Positions 1-10,636 of a stretch of 64,000 bases of DNA are shown piece by piece. Under the pieces are notes generated by a model that saw only the letters and a program-made list of their open reading frames with translations, ran no database searches and had not been told where the DNA came from. How positions within the stretch are numbered: position 1 is the stretch's first letter; every line of letters begins with the position of its first letter. Origin of the DNA: Allium sativum (taxonomy: Eukaryota; Streptophyta; Magnoliopsida; Asparagales; Amaryllidaceae); assembly GCA_030737875.1 (NCBI GenBank), contig CM060915.1:362387863-362451862 (forward strand), written 5' to 3'. Made by a program: the position numbers and the translations under genes.

Positions 1-481
1 ATTCGGAGCGGCTATGACCAGTTCATACCCACAACGTCCACTGCTCTGATGCGTTGTCAACATAGAAATCCATCCGAACCCGAGGCTGATGTGATGGATG
101 ACACGTGGCTCCGATCCAGATCGGGTTCTGAGCAAATTTTCACCTATAAATACCCTTTCTGGAGACAATGAAAAGGATCTTTTTCTGGCACTTTGAGAGT
201 TCAATCACCCTCATCACCCGAATTCCAGCACTCCCGGAAAATCCAAATCTTCTTTCATTATTTGTTTTTAGACAATTGAGTGAATGTAAGTGAGTTGTGA
301 GAGAAATTAAGTGAATATTTCATTGTAATTGCAACTACATCATTGAAAATAGTGAAAGACAAGTGGACGTAGGCATTTCTTCGCCGAACCACTATAAATC
401 CTGTGTGTTCATTTCACTTTTGATCTTATTTCATTCTGCTTTTAGTCAATTTGGGTGTTAGAGCCACTTTTTGGTCTAACA
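1..481 (+). repeat. 3' part of an LTR of a nested element (Tat/Athila-like), cut by the window edge
   Basis: The segment ends in CTAACA at 481. Homology to the intact 5' LTR of element A starts at 482, matching position 8574, so this is a foreign LTR end inserted in the 3' LTR of A. A TATA box lies at 145-152, followed by an R/U5-like stretch. The string reading GGACGTAGGC and then GCCGAACCAC near 365-391 resembles the end of the LTR of element B (12805-12840), which points to the Tat/Athila group. Whether this is a solo LTR or the 3' LTR of a complete element cannot be told, because the rest lies outside the window. Confidence 0.7.
145..152 (+). promoter_or_regulatory. TATA box of the truncated LTR
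   Basis: TATAAATA lies about 330 bp before the LTR end, where a U3/R border is expected. Confidence 0.6.
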
Positions 482-817
482 GCCTCTAATAGTCAAGCCC
501 AGTATGTGTGTCCCGTCCTCGACTTGGGTCGAGCCCATAAAGATACGTTAGGGTTACTGTTTGAAATGGGCCCCCACAAGCTACCCACCTAAGCTTGTCA
601 ACAATAGTATATCCCACTTAACCCTCTTAGTCATGTTCATTTACATCTGTGTTTGGTTAAGTCTTACTAATCGTATTTCACATGCCACTAAGGGCACCCA
701 CTGGATTCCTCATGCCACCCAAGGCAACTACTTAACCCCCATGTCCCACCTTACATGTTTATCTGGTTAAGTATTTCTTAATTCATTCAGGCCATAACCT
801 CGTAAAGAACTCTCACA

Positions 818-1011
818 TTAGACTGACATTTATGGAAGCTGGATTTGCCGGGCGGGTCCGGGCAGTCTTATACCATAAAAGAGTCTAACCTCGTGTCTTT
901 ACAACTGTTATGCTTTAGTTTAGGCCTAGGACCTCTCACAATGGGCTGACATTTGTGACCACTGGATTTGCCGGGCGGGTCCGGGCAGGTTTACATCACA
1001 AACGAGTCCAA
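818..1011 (-). other. Duplicated hairpin, element A 3' LTR
   Basis: Two copies. Copy 818-888: outer arms TTAGAC/GTCTAA, inner arms TTTATGG/CCATAAA. Copy 941-1011: inner arms TTTGTGA/TCACAAA, outer arms ATGGGC/GTCCAA (one mismatch, TTGGGC in the 5' LTR). The loops carry CCGGGC and GTCCGGGC, which can form a small CCGG/CCGG helix. Confidence 0.7.
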
Positions 1012-2022
1012 CCTCCTGTCCTAAGCATTGATTATCACTTATAATCTTTTACCCTAGTTTTAATAATTCCCTATCCAAATTATTAATTAAGTCCACTTTT
1101 ATTGATGTCCATAATTGGCTCAATTATGGTCATCCACTCATGGTATGCAAAATCATATCAATTGCACCCCAACATCTTATTATTAAATCCTTAATATTAC
1201 CCCTACCCCACGTTTATACGTTCGCTTATTCAACGCATAATATAGGCTAGACTTGAATAGTCTAACACATAGCACAAAGACAAATTATTACAACATATAG
1301 ACAATTAAAATAAATCTAATCATAATAGGGGTGAAACTTGCATAAACTACACATGTTAAGGATCAAAAGGTGTCAACTTGTTAAATGTCACAATTTACAT
1401 GATATGATCATAGCCCAAATCTATACATAAACTTGCATATGGGGTTTTTAGGCAACATAATGATGGTGTGAACTAGCATAGGGTATCACATATGTAATAG
1501 CATAATCCTAGATGTCATAATAGATGTCATGGCATATGTTCATAACTTTTCTAATCAATCTAACTTGCATATGTAACTTGTTATATAGATCAACATAGCC
1601 CAAACATAATGATTTAATTAATATGATCTAACTAGCATAGATGGCTTTTTAACATGTATGATTCATCACAACTTAGCCTAGAAACTTTCAACATACATAA
1701 CATCATCATAGCATGATTTACAACATATAGGATATCATCACCACATAGCATAGGATTAATAACATACACGACAATTCACATCATCTACTCATAATCCATT
1801 CATGACTTAACCTAATTAAAATGATAATAATCTTGTTAAGACTATCATACTCACAATTTAGAGAAGAAGAGAGAGTTTTGCTTTGCTTAAGGGTTGAGAG
1901 AATTAGAATTGAATTAGCTTTTCTTCCTTCTTAGTTGGCGGCGGCTCCACTGATTTCCATGGCGACGGTATGACAGTAACTATACTATTTTTCTTATGAA
2001 TTAGGGTGAGAGACTACCTAGG

Positions 2023-2030
2023 TATTTATA
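2023..2030 (-). promoter_or_regulatory. TATA box, 3' LTR of element A
   Basis: The minus strand reads TATAAATA, preceded by CTC. The same position in the 5' LTR is 10127-10134. Confidence 0.75.
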
Positions 2031-2160
2031 GAGTTAGGATTTATTTTAGACCGTCAGATTAACTCAGAACTAATCCCAGCCAACCAGATTAGGTCAGAAA
2101 CCCTAATGGGTCGTTACTTAATTAAAAACAGGTCAGCCAGAAACCCTAGCCGCCAGACCA

Positions 2161-2256
2161 GGTCGACACTATAGTCGACCTGGGGGGGTGGAAGTCGACA
2201 TGGCAGTCGACTGGGGAGGGGGAGGCCGACACTACTGTCGACTCCCCAGTCGACGC
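2161..2256 (-). repeat. GTCGAC-type short repeats, element A 3' LTR
   Basis: Six to seven copies of GTCGAC or one-base variants in about 95 bp, next to the E2F palindrome. Confidence 0.65.
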
Positions 2257-2260
2257 GCCT

Positions 2261-2280
2261 GGGCGGGAATTTTCCCGCCC
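2261..2280 (-). promoter_or_regulatory. Paired E2F-type palindrome, element A 3' LTR
   Basis: GGGCGGGAATTTTCCCGCCC. Each half fits the plant E2F consensus WTTSSCSS. Same place in the 5' LTR at 10374-10393. Confidence 0.5.
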
Positions 2281-2523
2281 AGCCCACTTCTGCACTTTCT
2301 GTTTGAATTTTAAATTTTCTGCGAGCTGTTTTGAATTTTCTGAAACTTCCGATGGCCATAACTTCTTCATACGAAGTCCAATTCACGCAAACTCGGACTC
2401 TATTTCAACCAGAATTCCGAGACGAACACAATGGCGCAATCCGTTTCCCACAATTCTCAAGTCTGAGATTAGTTATTCTTTAATTTGTGAATATTAATAT
2501 TAACAGAATTACGGGGTGTTACA

Positions 2524-2540
2524 TTCTCCCCTCCTTAAAG
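2524..2540 (-). other. Polypurine tract of element A
   Basis: On the minus strand a purine run (AAGGAGGGGAGAA) ends exactly at the TG of the 3' LTR. Plus-strand DNA synthesis primes here. Confidence 0.85.
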
Positions 2541-3048
2541 GATTTCGTCCCCGAAATCTTCAAGTCAAGAAGAATGTATATCCTAACATCCAAACAACCA
2601 TCTACTCAACCATCAAACATAGGCATCCATTGTCCTTATAGACTTCTAATGCTTTCATGTTTAAATGCACAGTGTGTGTATATGTCCCCATCTAATGCAA
2701 AATCAGGCAGTCCACTGATTCAGTTGACCTCCTTAATGCAAACCATGATAGTGCCATGCATCCATTATGTGTGCAAAAGTTCCTTAATGCTACATATTAT
2801 CTCTATATGCGTGCACAATCATCATCTGAATGCAGCATCCATATGATCAAACAATCATCATACATCCATTTTACTAAATACAGCCATTTATATGCAATAT
2901 GCAGTATGAAGTGACCGAGCCGATCTAGTGCCTAAAGTGTGTGTGTATATGCATCCACGAGCAACCACTAGCAACCACTTGCATCCACTTTGCATCCATC
3001 ATATATAACATGTCTCAAACACATGTTTCAACCGAAGGATTATCCTAA
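2541..3048 (-). other. 3' untranslated region of element A
   Basis: Lies between the gag-pol stop and the polypurine tract. It matches 26652-27210 of element C in part, including the block GATTTCGGGGACGAAATCC just before the polypurine tract, which recurs in C and D and in degenerate form in E. No coding signal. Confidence 0.7.
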
Positions 3049-5001
3049 CTAAAGGTCAAAGATACTAGCGAGAGGATACGCTGAAGGTAAGATAAGTACA
3101 AGATAAGCGATAAAGGAGAAATTAAAGGACATACCCTCGAAAAGAAAAGGGTATCGTGAACGCATCTTCTCTTCTGTCTCCCAAGTAGCGTTGCTCTCAT
3201 CATCTCCCCATTGTACTTTGACTAGCCTGACCTCTCGATTTCTCAGCTTCTTAATCTCCGACCCAAGAATGCATGTAGGAGCTCGTCGAATCGTCGCATC
3301 ACGCTCTATCTCCACCTCTCTAAGAAAACTCGGCTCTACCACCACCGCGGTCTCGTGCAAGCACTTCCTCAAATGTGATACATGGAATACGTCGTGTACA
3401 CCACTAAGTCTCTCCGGCAACTCCACTCTATACGCCATTTGTCCAATCTTCTCTTTAATAGGAAACGACCCTACAAACCTTGGTGCTAACTTCCCAACGG
3501 ACCCAAAGCGAACTACGTTTAGTAATGGAGACACTTTGACAAAGACCATGTCCCCAACCTCAAATTCAAGATCTGTCCTCCTCTTATCCGCATAAGATTT
3601 CTGTCTATCTTGCGCTGCTTTCATCCTCCTTCGAATCAAGTCGATCTTCTCTGAAGTCTCTTTAATCATATCGGGCCCAAGTAAGATCTTATCCGTAGAT
3701 TCCCACCAACATGTAGGTGAACGACAAGGTTGTCCATAAAGAGCTTCGAAAGGTGCCATGCCAATGCTAGACTGAAAGCTATTATTATATGCGAACTCCA
3801 CTGACGGAAGATGCTCTTCCCATGTGCCCCCAAAGTCTAGGATACATAGCCTCAAAAGGTCCTCTAGGATGCGATTCACTCTCTCGGTCTGGCCGTCCGT
3901 CTGAGGATGATATGCGATGCTCAAACATAACTGAGTCCCTACCTCCTCTTGTAAGCTTCTCCAAAAATCGCTAGTAAAAATAGGATTGGGGTCGCTCACT
4001 ATGCTAGAAGGAACACCGTGCAAACGAACTATCTCTCGGACGTATACAGAAGCTAACGATGGAGCAGTCCTCTTACTCTTCACGGGAATGAAATGGGCGC
4101 TCTTAATAAGTCTATCTACTATAACCCAAATCCCCGTATTACCCTTCCTCGATCTCGGTAATCCGTCAATAAAGTCCATCGAGATGCTTTCCCACTTCCA
4201 TAGTGGAACCTCCAATGGGTGAAGTAACCCACCGGGTTTCTTTTTCTCTGCTTTTACTTGTTGGCACACCAAGCATCTAGCGACATACTCGGCCACGTCC
4301 CTCTTTATACCGGCCCAAAAGAAAACTCGCTTCATGTCTTTGTACATCTTGTCCCCGCCGGGATGAATGGTCATCTTCGAACGATGTGCATCGTCAAGAA
4401 TAGTCTTCCTTAGGTCATCGTCTTTTAATACACAAAGTCTACCGTCCCTACGTAACCAACCCTTATCATCTAGGGTATACCTACGGAGATGGCTTGATGT
4501 CTCCTCTCCTTTGAGCTTTTCTACTAACTCAACCAACTGTGGGTCGTATCGCTGTGTCTCGCCAATCCGTCCCAAAAGCGTAGGTCTGACCTCCAAGGAT
4601 GCTAGCAAACCGGGTACAAAGTCAACGGAAGGTCTAAAGTCAAACATCGAAATGAATTCTAAACTTCGCCGCTCAACAAACAAAGGACTTAAGGATAATC
4701 TTTTTCTACTTAAGGCGTCTGCCACTACGTTACCCTTGCCAGGGGTATAGGCTATTTCGAAGTCGTAGGATGCTAAGAACTCCATCCACCTTTGCTGCCT
4801 TAAGTTCAAGTCCTTCTGAGAGAATAAGTATTTTAAAGACTTGTGGTCAGTGAATAATTCGAATTTCTCGCCAAGAAGATAATGACGCCAAGACTTAAGC
4901 GCGAAAACAATAGCGGCCAACTCTAGGTCATGTGTAGGATAATTTTTCTCATGCGCTCTCAAATGCCTTCCGCCATAGGCTATTACCCTACCCTCTTGCA
5001 T
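3049..5001 (-). CDS. RNase H-integrase-chromodomain part of the element A polyprotein
   Basis: 650 codons in the same frame as the upstream half. The ATG at 4999-5001 is an internal methionine, so independent translation is doubtful. RNase H continues with AYGGRHLRAHEKNY and [10 protein letters not shown]. Integrase shows an H-x-H / C-L-V-C zinc-binding N-terminus near 4265-4390, a first catalytic Asp in ISMDFIDGLP, a second in SDPNPIFTS (family form is usually SDRDP) and the Glu in HPQTDGQTERVN. The C-terminal chromodomain contains LRNREVRLVKVQW and ATWE, matching the Tekay type that binds modified histone H3 tails and guides insertion. All three catalytic acidic residues of integrase are present. 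The frame is open to 3049 with no second lesion. Confidence 0.9.
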   Translation of the reverse strand: MQEGRVIAYGGRHLRAHEKNYPTHDLELAAIVFALKSWRHYLLGEKFELFTDHKSLKYLFSQKDLNLRQQRWMEFLASYDFEIAYTPGKGNVVADALSRKRLSLSPLFVERRSLEFISMFDFRPSVDFVPGLLASLEVRPTLLGRIGETQRYDPQLVELVEKLKGEETSSHLRRYTLDDKGWLRRDGRLCVLKDDDLRKTILDDAHRSKMTIHPGGDKMYKDMKRVFFWAGIKRDVAEYVARCLVCQQVKAEKKKPGGLLHPLEVPLWKWESISMDFIDGLPRSRKGNTGIWVIVDRLIKSAHFIPVKSKRTAPSLASVYVREIVRLHGVPSSIVSDPNPIFTSDFWRSLQEEVGTQLCLSIAYHPQTDGQTERVNRILEDLLRLCILDFGGTWEEHLPSVEFAYNNSFQSSIGMAPFEALYGQPCRSPTCWWESTDKILLGPDMIKETSEKIDLIRRRMKAAQDRQKSYADKRRTDLEFEVGDMVFVKVSPLLNVVRFGSVGKLAPRFVGSFPIKEKIGQMAYRVELPERLSGVHDVFHVSHLRKCLHETAVVVEPSFLREVEIERDATIRRAPTCILGSEIKKLRNREVRLVKVQWGDDESNATWETEEKMRSRYPFLFEGMSFNFSFIAYLVLILPSAYPLASIFDL

Positions 5002-5016
5002 TAAGACTGCGCATAG

Positions 5017-5019
5017 TCA
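5017..5019 (-). other. In-frame nonsense codon separating the two halves of element A gag-pol
   Basis: TGA falls after ACGT in the RNase H motif YTDACGT. The frame before and after is identical (7473 minus 5001 is divisible by 3), and element C reads GGG at this codon. A single base change from GGA could produce it. Confidence 0.85.
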
Positions 5020-7473
5020 TGTCCCACAAGCGTCGGTATAAACAGTAAATGGCTTACTCCCGTCTGGCAGTACTAAGACTAGGGCTGAGGTCAAAGCTCT
5101 CTTCAAACGGTGGAACGCATCATCACAATCTACGTCCCATGTGAAAACTAGGTTCTTCTTCGTCAAGCGTGTTAATGGAGCTGATATCTTTGCGAAGTCT
5201 TTGATAAACTTCCTATAGTAGCCAGCCAACCCCAAGAAACTTCTCACTTCGGTAGCATTTTTAGGAACCTTCCAATCTTGGATGGCCACCACCTTCGCGG
5301 GATCCACAGCTATCCCTTCCTTGGAAACCACGTGCCCTAAGAATCGTACTTCCTTCCTCCATAAGTGACATTTAGAAATTTTTTCTTTAAGGCTGTGCGT
5401 TCGTAGGGTCTCCAACACTTCCCTAAGATGTAGGGCATGCTCTTCTTCATCCTTAGAAAAGATCAAGATGTCGTCTAAAAAGACTACCATGAATTTGTTA
5501 AGGTACTCCCTAAACACCCTACTCATCAGATCAACAAAGTATGCGGGGGCGTTTGTCAAACCGAAGGGCATCACTAGCCATTCATAGAAACCGTCCGGAG
5601 TCCTAAAGGCAGTCTTGTCTATGCTATCCTCAGCCACTCTCAACTGATGGAAACCAGTGGCTAAGTCCAACTGCGAAAACACTGAGGCGCCAACTAACTG
5701 ATCGAAGAGATCGTCAATCCTCGGCATTGGGTGTCTGTTCTTCTTAGTAAGTTTATTAAGTTCTCTATAGTCCACCCAAAGTCTAAGGGACCCATCCGCC
5801 TTCGTGGCAAATACTACTGGAGCACCCCACTCCGATATACTTCGTCTTATGAACCCCTTCTCAAGTAACTCCTTCACTTGCTTATCGAGTTCCCTCCTTT
5901 CACGAGGAGCCATGTGGCGTACTGGCAAAGATACTGGTTTCGCATTATCCACAAGATATATTCGAAAATCTATCTCCCGCTGTGGAGGTAAGCCCTTCAC
6001 CTCCTCAAACACATCCGAATACTCTCGGACCACTCTAACAGATCGTAGATTTTCCTCAGACGCCTCAAGCGATTCTAAATAACTTAGCATAACGGAATTT
6101 ATGGGATTACAATAGATTTCGAGAGTGTTGCCAAGGCGAGTCACGAGCCTAACTACTCTCCTTTCACAATCAAGAACGGCCCCATTTCTGGATAACCAAT
6201 CCATTCCTAAAATTAGCGCATAGCCCGTGAAGCCCAACACATAAGCATCACATCGAAACTCAACGCTAATTATAGAAATTTTCAAATCCAAACACATCAT
6301 GGACAAATGAGCTGAGCCCCCAACTGGATTCGAAACAACTAAGGGGTCCTCTACTAAACTGGTGTTTAAGTGCAGTGATTCAACTAATGATGTAGAGATA
6401 AACGAATGCGATGCGCCCGAATCAAATAAGGTACGGACAGGATGATCAAACAGAAAAACTAAGCTTTCAACAAAAATGGTTCTACCTCGTTCTTGCAGCG
6501 GTGGGACCGCGAGAGCCTGAACTTGTCCCCTTGCCTGCCCTGGTGCTGTAAGAGCCTGCATCTGTCCTCCTGAGGTAGCCCCTGCCCTCTGCCCCTTCCT
6601 TGGGCAGTCCTTCACTAAATGTCCCGCATCGCCACAATGAAAACAGCCAGTCTTCTTTTTCTTTCGGCAGTCCTTGCTGAGATGGCCTGAGGTCCCACAG
6701 TTAAAACATTTCTTCTTTCCCTTGCCATTATTGTCTTTACCACCCTTCTTGTTTTGTTGTTGGGGTTTCTTCTGATCCCCTTTCTTCTTGGGTGCCTTAT
6801 CAGCTTTAGCACTTTTCTTCTCATGCATGAGCGCCATTTCTACTAGCTTCTCAAAGGTGGCCCCCATAGGGATGTGGGTCATGGCCAACCCTTGCAACGG
6901 TTCATTCAAGCCATTCACGAACCTTAGAGCCTTCTTCTCCGGCGTGTTCATTAAGTCCAAACCAAACCTTGCTAGTTGATTAAATTTGTTGACATATTCT
7001 TCCACTGATGAGCTTCCTTGCTTCAATGTCAAGAACCTTTCGATATATAGATTTTCTTCCGCCCTAGAGAGAAACTTCGCCTCGAACCTACGTCTGAAAT
7101 CCGCACAAGAGTCAACAGGACGCTCCCCATTAGTGACCTCCCACCAAAACGAGGCCTCTCCCTTCATTAGCCAAGCTGCTAATCTAACTCTCCTCCCTTC
7201 TTCCACTTCAAAGATTTCTAGCAATTCTTCCACCTCCTTAAGCCAATCTCTAGCTTCCACAAACGTTTCTGACCCTTGAAAGGGTTTTCCACCCATAGCT
7301 TTAAATTCCTTGCACATCTTTGCAAAAGTATCTACGCGAGGAGGAGGAGGAGGAACGAGTGCAACTGGTGGTGGAGGAACATTGGCTGGATCCGCAGCGG
7401 CCCTAGCCTCTAACAACCTCCTATACCATCCTGGTATCGCTACACCGTCAGGTAGGTTAAGATCTTCAGCCAT
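5017..7473 (-). CDS. Gag-protease-reverse transcriptase part of the element A polyprotein
   Basis: 818 codons starting MAEDLNLP, the same start as in element C (MSGDLNLP). A proline-rich N-terminus is followed by a gag core (about residues 50-225), a lysine-rich stretch, and two CCHC zinc knuckles near residues 254 and 276 ([14 protein letters not shown] and [14 protein letters not shown]). The protease motif [10 protein letters not shown] lies near residue 347. Reverse transcriptase follows, with [10 protein letters not shown] and the catalytic [11 protein letters not shown] near residue 662. The frame ends at the start of RNase H with a TGA at 5017-5019. Element C has a glycine codon (GGG) there, so this is a nonsense mutation and not the native end. 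The product packages and copies the element RNA in cytoplasmic particles. Coding sequence is otherwise undamaged, which indicates a fairly recent insertion. Confidence 0.92.
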   Translation of the reverse strand: MAEDLNLPDGVAIPGWYRRLLEARAAADPANVPPPPVALVPPPPPRVDTFAKMCKEFKAMGGKPFQGSETFVEARDWLKEVEELLEIFEVEEGRRVRLAAWLMKGEASFWWEVTNGERPVDSCADFRRRFEAKFLSRAEENLYIERFLTLKQGSSSVEEYVNKFNQLARFGLDLMNTPEKKALRFVNGLNEPLQGLAMTHIPMGATFEKLVEMALMHEKKSAKADKAPKKKGDQKKPQQQNKKGGKDNNGKGKKKCFNCGTSGHLSKDCRKKKKTGCFHCGDAGHLVKDCPRKGQRAGATSGGQMQALTAPGQARGQVQALAVPPLQERGRTIFVESLVFLFDHPVRTLFDSGASHSFISTSLVESLHLNTSLVEDPLVVSNPVGGSAHLSMMCLDLKISIISVEFRCDAYVLGFTGYALILGMDWLSRNGAVLDCERRVVRLVTRLGNTLEIYCNPINSVMLSYLESLEASEENLRSVRVVREYSDVFEEVKGLPPQREIDFRIYLVDNAKPVSLPVRHMAPRERRELDKQVKELLEKGFIRRSISEWGAPVVFATKADGSLRLWVDYRELNKLTKKNRHPMPRIDDLFDQLVGASVFSQLDLATGFHQLRVAEDSIDKTAFRTPDGFYEWLVMPFGLTNAPAYFVDLMSRVFREYLNKFMVVFLDDILIFSKDEEEHALHLREVLETLRTHSLKEKISKCHLWRKEVRFLGHVVSKEGIAVDPAKVVAIQDWKVPKNATEVRSFLGLAGYYRKFIKDFAKISAPLTRLTKKNLVFTWDVDCDDAFHRLKRALTSALVLVLPDGSKPFTVYTDACGT

Positions 7474-7660
7474 GCTGAAACGAAAAAGGAAAGATTCATA
7501 ATGGAGAATTCGAAAGATAAAGATATATGGCTATTTGGGGATTATATTTTTCATAAAAACTTCCTCTTTAAATTTCTCATTAAAACATGTTTTTGAAAAC
7601 ATTTCTTCCAAAAATAACTATTTTTTTCTAAAGTATTTTTATCTGTTCTGGTAACCTTAA

Positions 7661-7672
7661 GCTCTGATACCA
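7661..7672 (-). other. Primer binding site of element A (initiator tRNA-Met)
   Basis: The minus strand reads TGGTATCAGAGC, the usual plant sequence complementary to the 3' end of initiator tRNA-Met. It is two bases from the LTR end. The leader to the gag start is about 190 bp. Confidence 0.92.
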
Positions 7673-8027
7673 CGTGTAACACCCCACGTCCATTAATGTC
7701 ACTCACAAAGGGAATGCATTAATTTCCATGGAGGTTATAAGTGAATATAGAACAGAAAAATTACAACAAGACAGAGAATAAGTAGTACTTGGAAATCTAA
7801 AACTTCATTTTATTGCAGCGGAAATTAAACGTGTTTATTACATCACAAAACCATTAATCAGAGTCAAGTACATTATCCATCTTCATAAAAACAAAATACA
7901 TAATCCCATTACACAAATAGCCATTAAAGAAGATAACGAGCTGGACTTTACTTCAATGGTCCAAGCTTTCCAAGAGAGATAAAGCAATCCAATCAAACTC
8001 CACTAGAGCTGGGCCCAACCTGAGGAC

Positions 8028-9958
8028 CTGGAGGGGGAAAAAGGATAGAAATGGAGGGGGTCAGACATAAAGTCTGGCGAGTATGACAATTCTAAAAATA
8101 CTATTATCAAAATAATTAGACTAAGGCATAAGCTGGAAGACAAGTAAATGTCTATGAACTATTAGGTATGGAATGAACAGATAAAGATAACGTGAAGGAT
8201 AACGTTAAAGGCATACCTAATTACTAACGAATAATTACTACACTGCACCGCACCAGTCACCCTAAGATTGATCCCACTTTCTTCACACAGAAACATATAA
8301 ATAGCCTTACGTACCCCTAGCTGACTACATAGGTGCCGTCTGCCCATATCTCCACTAGGTGTACCCCACTACCCACTTTCGATCGGCTCCCTACTCGTAG
8401 ATACCCGTGCTGGCCCCACAGTGGGGTGTATCACTCCCCTAAAGTGGCAACCCGATACAACTAAGAATGCACGGCTTATACCTACACAATGCAACAACGT
8501 CTTACCTACCAGCCCGGGTCCACACACGCATATGAAACCCGTTGGACTTGCGTTGCCACCGCTCCCCGTTTTGGCCTCTTATAGTCAAGCCCAGTATGCA
8601 TGTCCCATCCTTGACTTGGGTCGAGCCCACAAAGATACGTTTGGGTTACTGGTTGAAATGGGCCCCCACAAGCTACCCACCTAAGCTTGTCAACAATAGT
8701 ATATCCCACTTAACCCTCTTAGTCATGTTCATTTACATGTGTGTTTGGTTAAGTCTTACTAATCGTATTTCACATGCCACTAAGGGCACCCATTAGATTC
8801 CTCATGCCACCCAAGGCACCTACTTAACCCCCATGTCCCACCTTACATGTTTATCTGGTTAAGTATTTCTTAATTCATTCAGGCCATAACCTCGTAAAGA
8901 CCTCTCACATTAGACTGGCATTTATGGCAGCTGGATTTGTCGGGCGGGTCCGGGCAGTCTTATACCATAAAAGAGTCTAACCTCATGTCTTTACAACTAT
9001 TATGCTTTAGTTTAGGCCTAGGACCTCTCACATTGGGCTGACATTTGTGACCACTGGATTTGTCGGGCGGGTCCGGGCAGGTTTACGTCACAAACGAGTC
9101 CACACTCGTGTCCTAAGCATTGATTATCACTTATAATCTTTTACCCCATTTTTAATAATTCCCTATCCAAATTATTAATTAAGTCCACTTTTATTGATGT
9201 CCATAATTGACTCAATTATGGTCATCCACTCATGGTATGCAAAATCATATCAATTGCACCCCAACATCTTATTATTAAATCCTTAATATTACCCCTACCC
9301 CACGTTTATACATTCGCTTATTCAACGCATAATATAGGCTAGACTTGAATAGTCTAACACATAGCACAAAGATAAATTATCACAAAATATAGACAATTAA
9401 AATAAATCTAATCATAATAGGGGTGAAACTTGCATAAACTACACATGTTAAGGATCAAAAGGTGTCAACTTGTTAAATGTCACAATTTACATGATATGAT
9501 CATAGCCCAAATCTATATATAAACTTGCATATGGGGATTTTAGGCAACATAATGATGGTGTGAACTAGCATAGGGTATCACATATGTAATAGCATAATCC
9601 TAGATGTCATAATAGATGTCATGGCATATGTTCATAACTTTTCTAATCAATCTAACTTGCATATGTAACTTGTCATATAGATCAACATAGCCCAAACATG
9701 ATGATTTAATTAATATGATCTAACTAGCATAGATGGCTTTTTAACATGTATGATTCATCACAACTTAGCCTAGAAACTTTCAACATACATAACATCATCA
9801 TAGCATGATTTACAACATATAGGATATCATCACCACATAGCATAGGATTAATAACATACATGATAACATACACGACAATTCACATCATCTACTCATAATC
9901 CATTCATGACTTAACCTAATTAAAATGATAATAATCTTGTTAAGACTATCATACTCAC
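8028..9958 (-). other. Candidate intron inside R-U5 of the element A 5' LTR
   Basis: The donor reads ATT/GTGAGTAT (first base 9958) about 170 nt after TATA. The acceptor reads CCTCCAG/GTCCTC (last base 8028) behind a pyrimidine-rich tract. A branch-point-like CTGAC has its A at 8061, 33 nt from the acceptor. Length 1931 bp. The same three signals occur at matching places in elements C, D, E and F. Splicing itself is inferred. Confidence 0.5.
8910..9103 (-). other. Duplicated hairpin, element A 5' LTR
   Basis: Copy 8910-8980: outer TTAGAC/GTCTAA, inner TTTATGG/CCATAAA. Copy 9033-9103: outer TTGGGC/GTCCAC, inner TTTGTGA/TCACAAA. Both lie inside the candidate intron. Arms differ from those in C and D but still pair. 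Confidence 0.72.
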
Positions 9959-10126
9959 AATTTAGAGAAGAAGAGAGAGTTTTGCTTTACTTTAGGGTTG
10001 AGAGAATAAGAATTGAATTAGCTTTTCTTCCTTCTTAGTTGGCGGCGGCTCCACTGATTTCCATGGCGACGGTAAGACGGTAACTATTCTATTTTTCTTA
10101 TGAATTAGGGTGAGAGACTACCTAGG

Positions 10127-10134
10127 TATTTATA
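10127..10134 (-). promoter_or_regulatory. TATA box, 5' LTR of element A
   Basis: TATAAATA on the minus strand, about 240 bp downstream of the E2F palindrome. It would drive the genomic RNA of element A. Confidence 0.78.
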
Positions 10135-10263
10135 GTGTTAGGATTTATTTTAGACCGTCAGATTAACTCAGAACTAATCCCAGCCAACCAGATTAGGTCA
10201 GAAACCCTGATGGGTCATTACTTAATTAAAAATAGGTCAGCCAGAAATGCTAGCCGCCAAACC

Positions 10264-10370
10264 AGGTCGACACTACAGTTGACCTAGGGGGGAAGTCGAC
10301 ATGGCAGTCGACGGGGGGGGGGGGGGGGGGGGGGGAGGTCGACACTAGTGTCGACTCCCCAATCGACGCG
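10264..10370 (-). repeat. GTCGAC-type short repeats, element A 5' LTR
   Basis: Same block as in the 3' LTR, here interrupted by a 23-base G run. Confidence 0.65.
10313..10335 (+). repeat. G homopolymer of 23 bases
   Basis: Uninterrupted G run within the GTCGAC block. The 3' LTR has only short G runs here, so it grew after insertion or is a sequencing uncertainty. Confidence 0.85.
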
Positions 10371-10373
10371 CCT

Positions 10374-10393
10374 GGGCGGGAATTTTCCCGCCC
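10374..10393 (-). promoter_or_regulatory. Paired E2F-type palindrome, element A 5' LTR
   Basis: Same 20-bp near-palindrome as in the 3' LTR. It lies in U3 upstream of TATA, beside the GTCGAC repeats. E2F binding is inferred from the consensus only. Confidence 0.5.
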
Positions 10394-10636
10394 AACCCGC
10401 TTCTGCACTTTCTGTTTGAATTTTAAATTTTCTGCGAGCTGTTTTGAATTTTCTGAAACTTCCGATGGCCATAACTTCTTCATACGAAGTCCAATTCACG
10501 CAAACTCGGACTCTATTTCAACCAGAATTCCGAGGCAAACACAATGGCGCAACCCGTTTCCCACAATTCTCACGTCTGAGATTAGTTATTCTTTAATTTG
10601 TGAATATTAATATTAACAGAATTACGGGGTGTTACA

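Larger units (their letters stand above)
482..2523 (-). repeat. 3' LTR of element A, truncated
   Basis: Collinear with 8574-10636. It starts (minus strand) with TGTAACACCCC directly after the polypurine tract. The last roughly 900 bp (U5 side) are separated by the insertion at 481/482. It keeps the TATA box, splice donor, hairpin pair and E2F palindrome but has lost the acceptor side. Confidence 0.9.
482..10636 (-). mobile_element. Element A: Ty3/Gypsy chromovirus, Tekay/Del clade
   Basis: A nearly complete LTR retrotransposon on the minus strand. Seen: a full 5' LTR (7675-10636), a primer site matching plant initiator tRNA-Met (7661-7672), one long gag-pol frame (7473 to 3049), a polypurine tract (2524-2540) and a 3' LTR cut at 482 by another insertion. 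The order protease, reverse transcriptase, RNase H, integrase defines Ty3/Gypsy. The C-terminal chromodomain and LTRs of about 3 kb fit the Tekay/Del clade of chromoviruses, which tend to target heterochromatin. It is inserted in a LINE. One nonsense codon in the RNase H region is the only clear coding lesion. The outer flank on the left is outside the window, so the target-site duplication cannot be checked. Confidence 0.93.
7675..10636 (-). repeat. 5' LTR of element A, complete (2962 bp)
   Basis: Bounded by TG at 7675 and CA at 10636, two bases from the primer binding site. TATA lies only about 500 bp from the U3 end, so R-U5 is about 2.4 kb, which is unusually long. It contains a candidate intron, a duplicated hairpin, an E2F palindrome, GTCGAC repeats and a run of 23 G. 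Confidence 0.92.
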
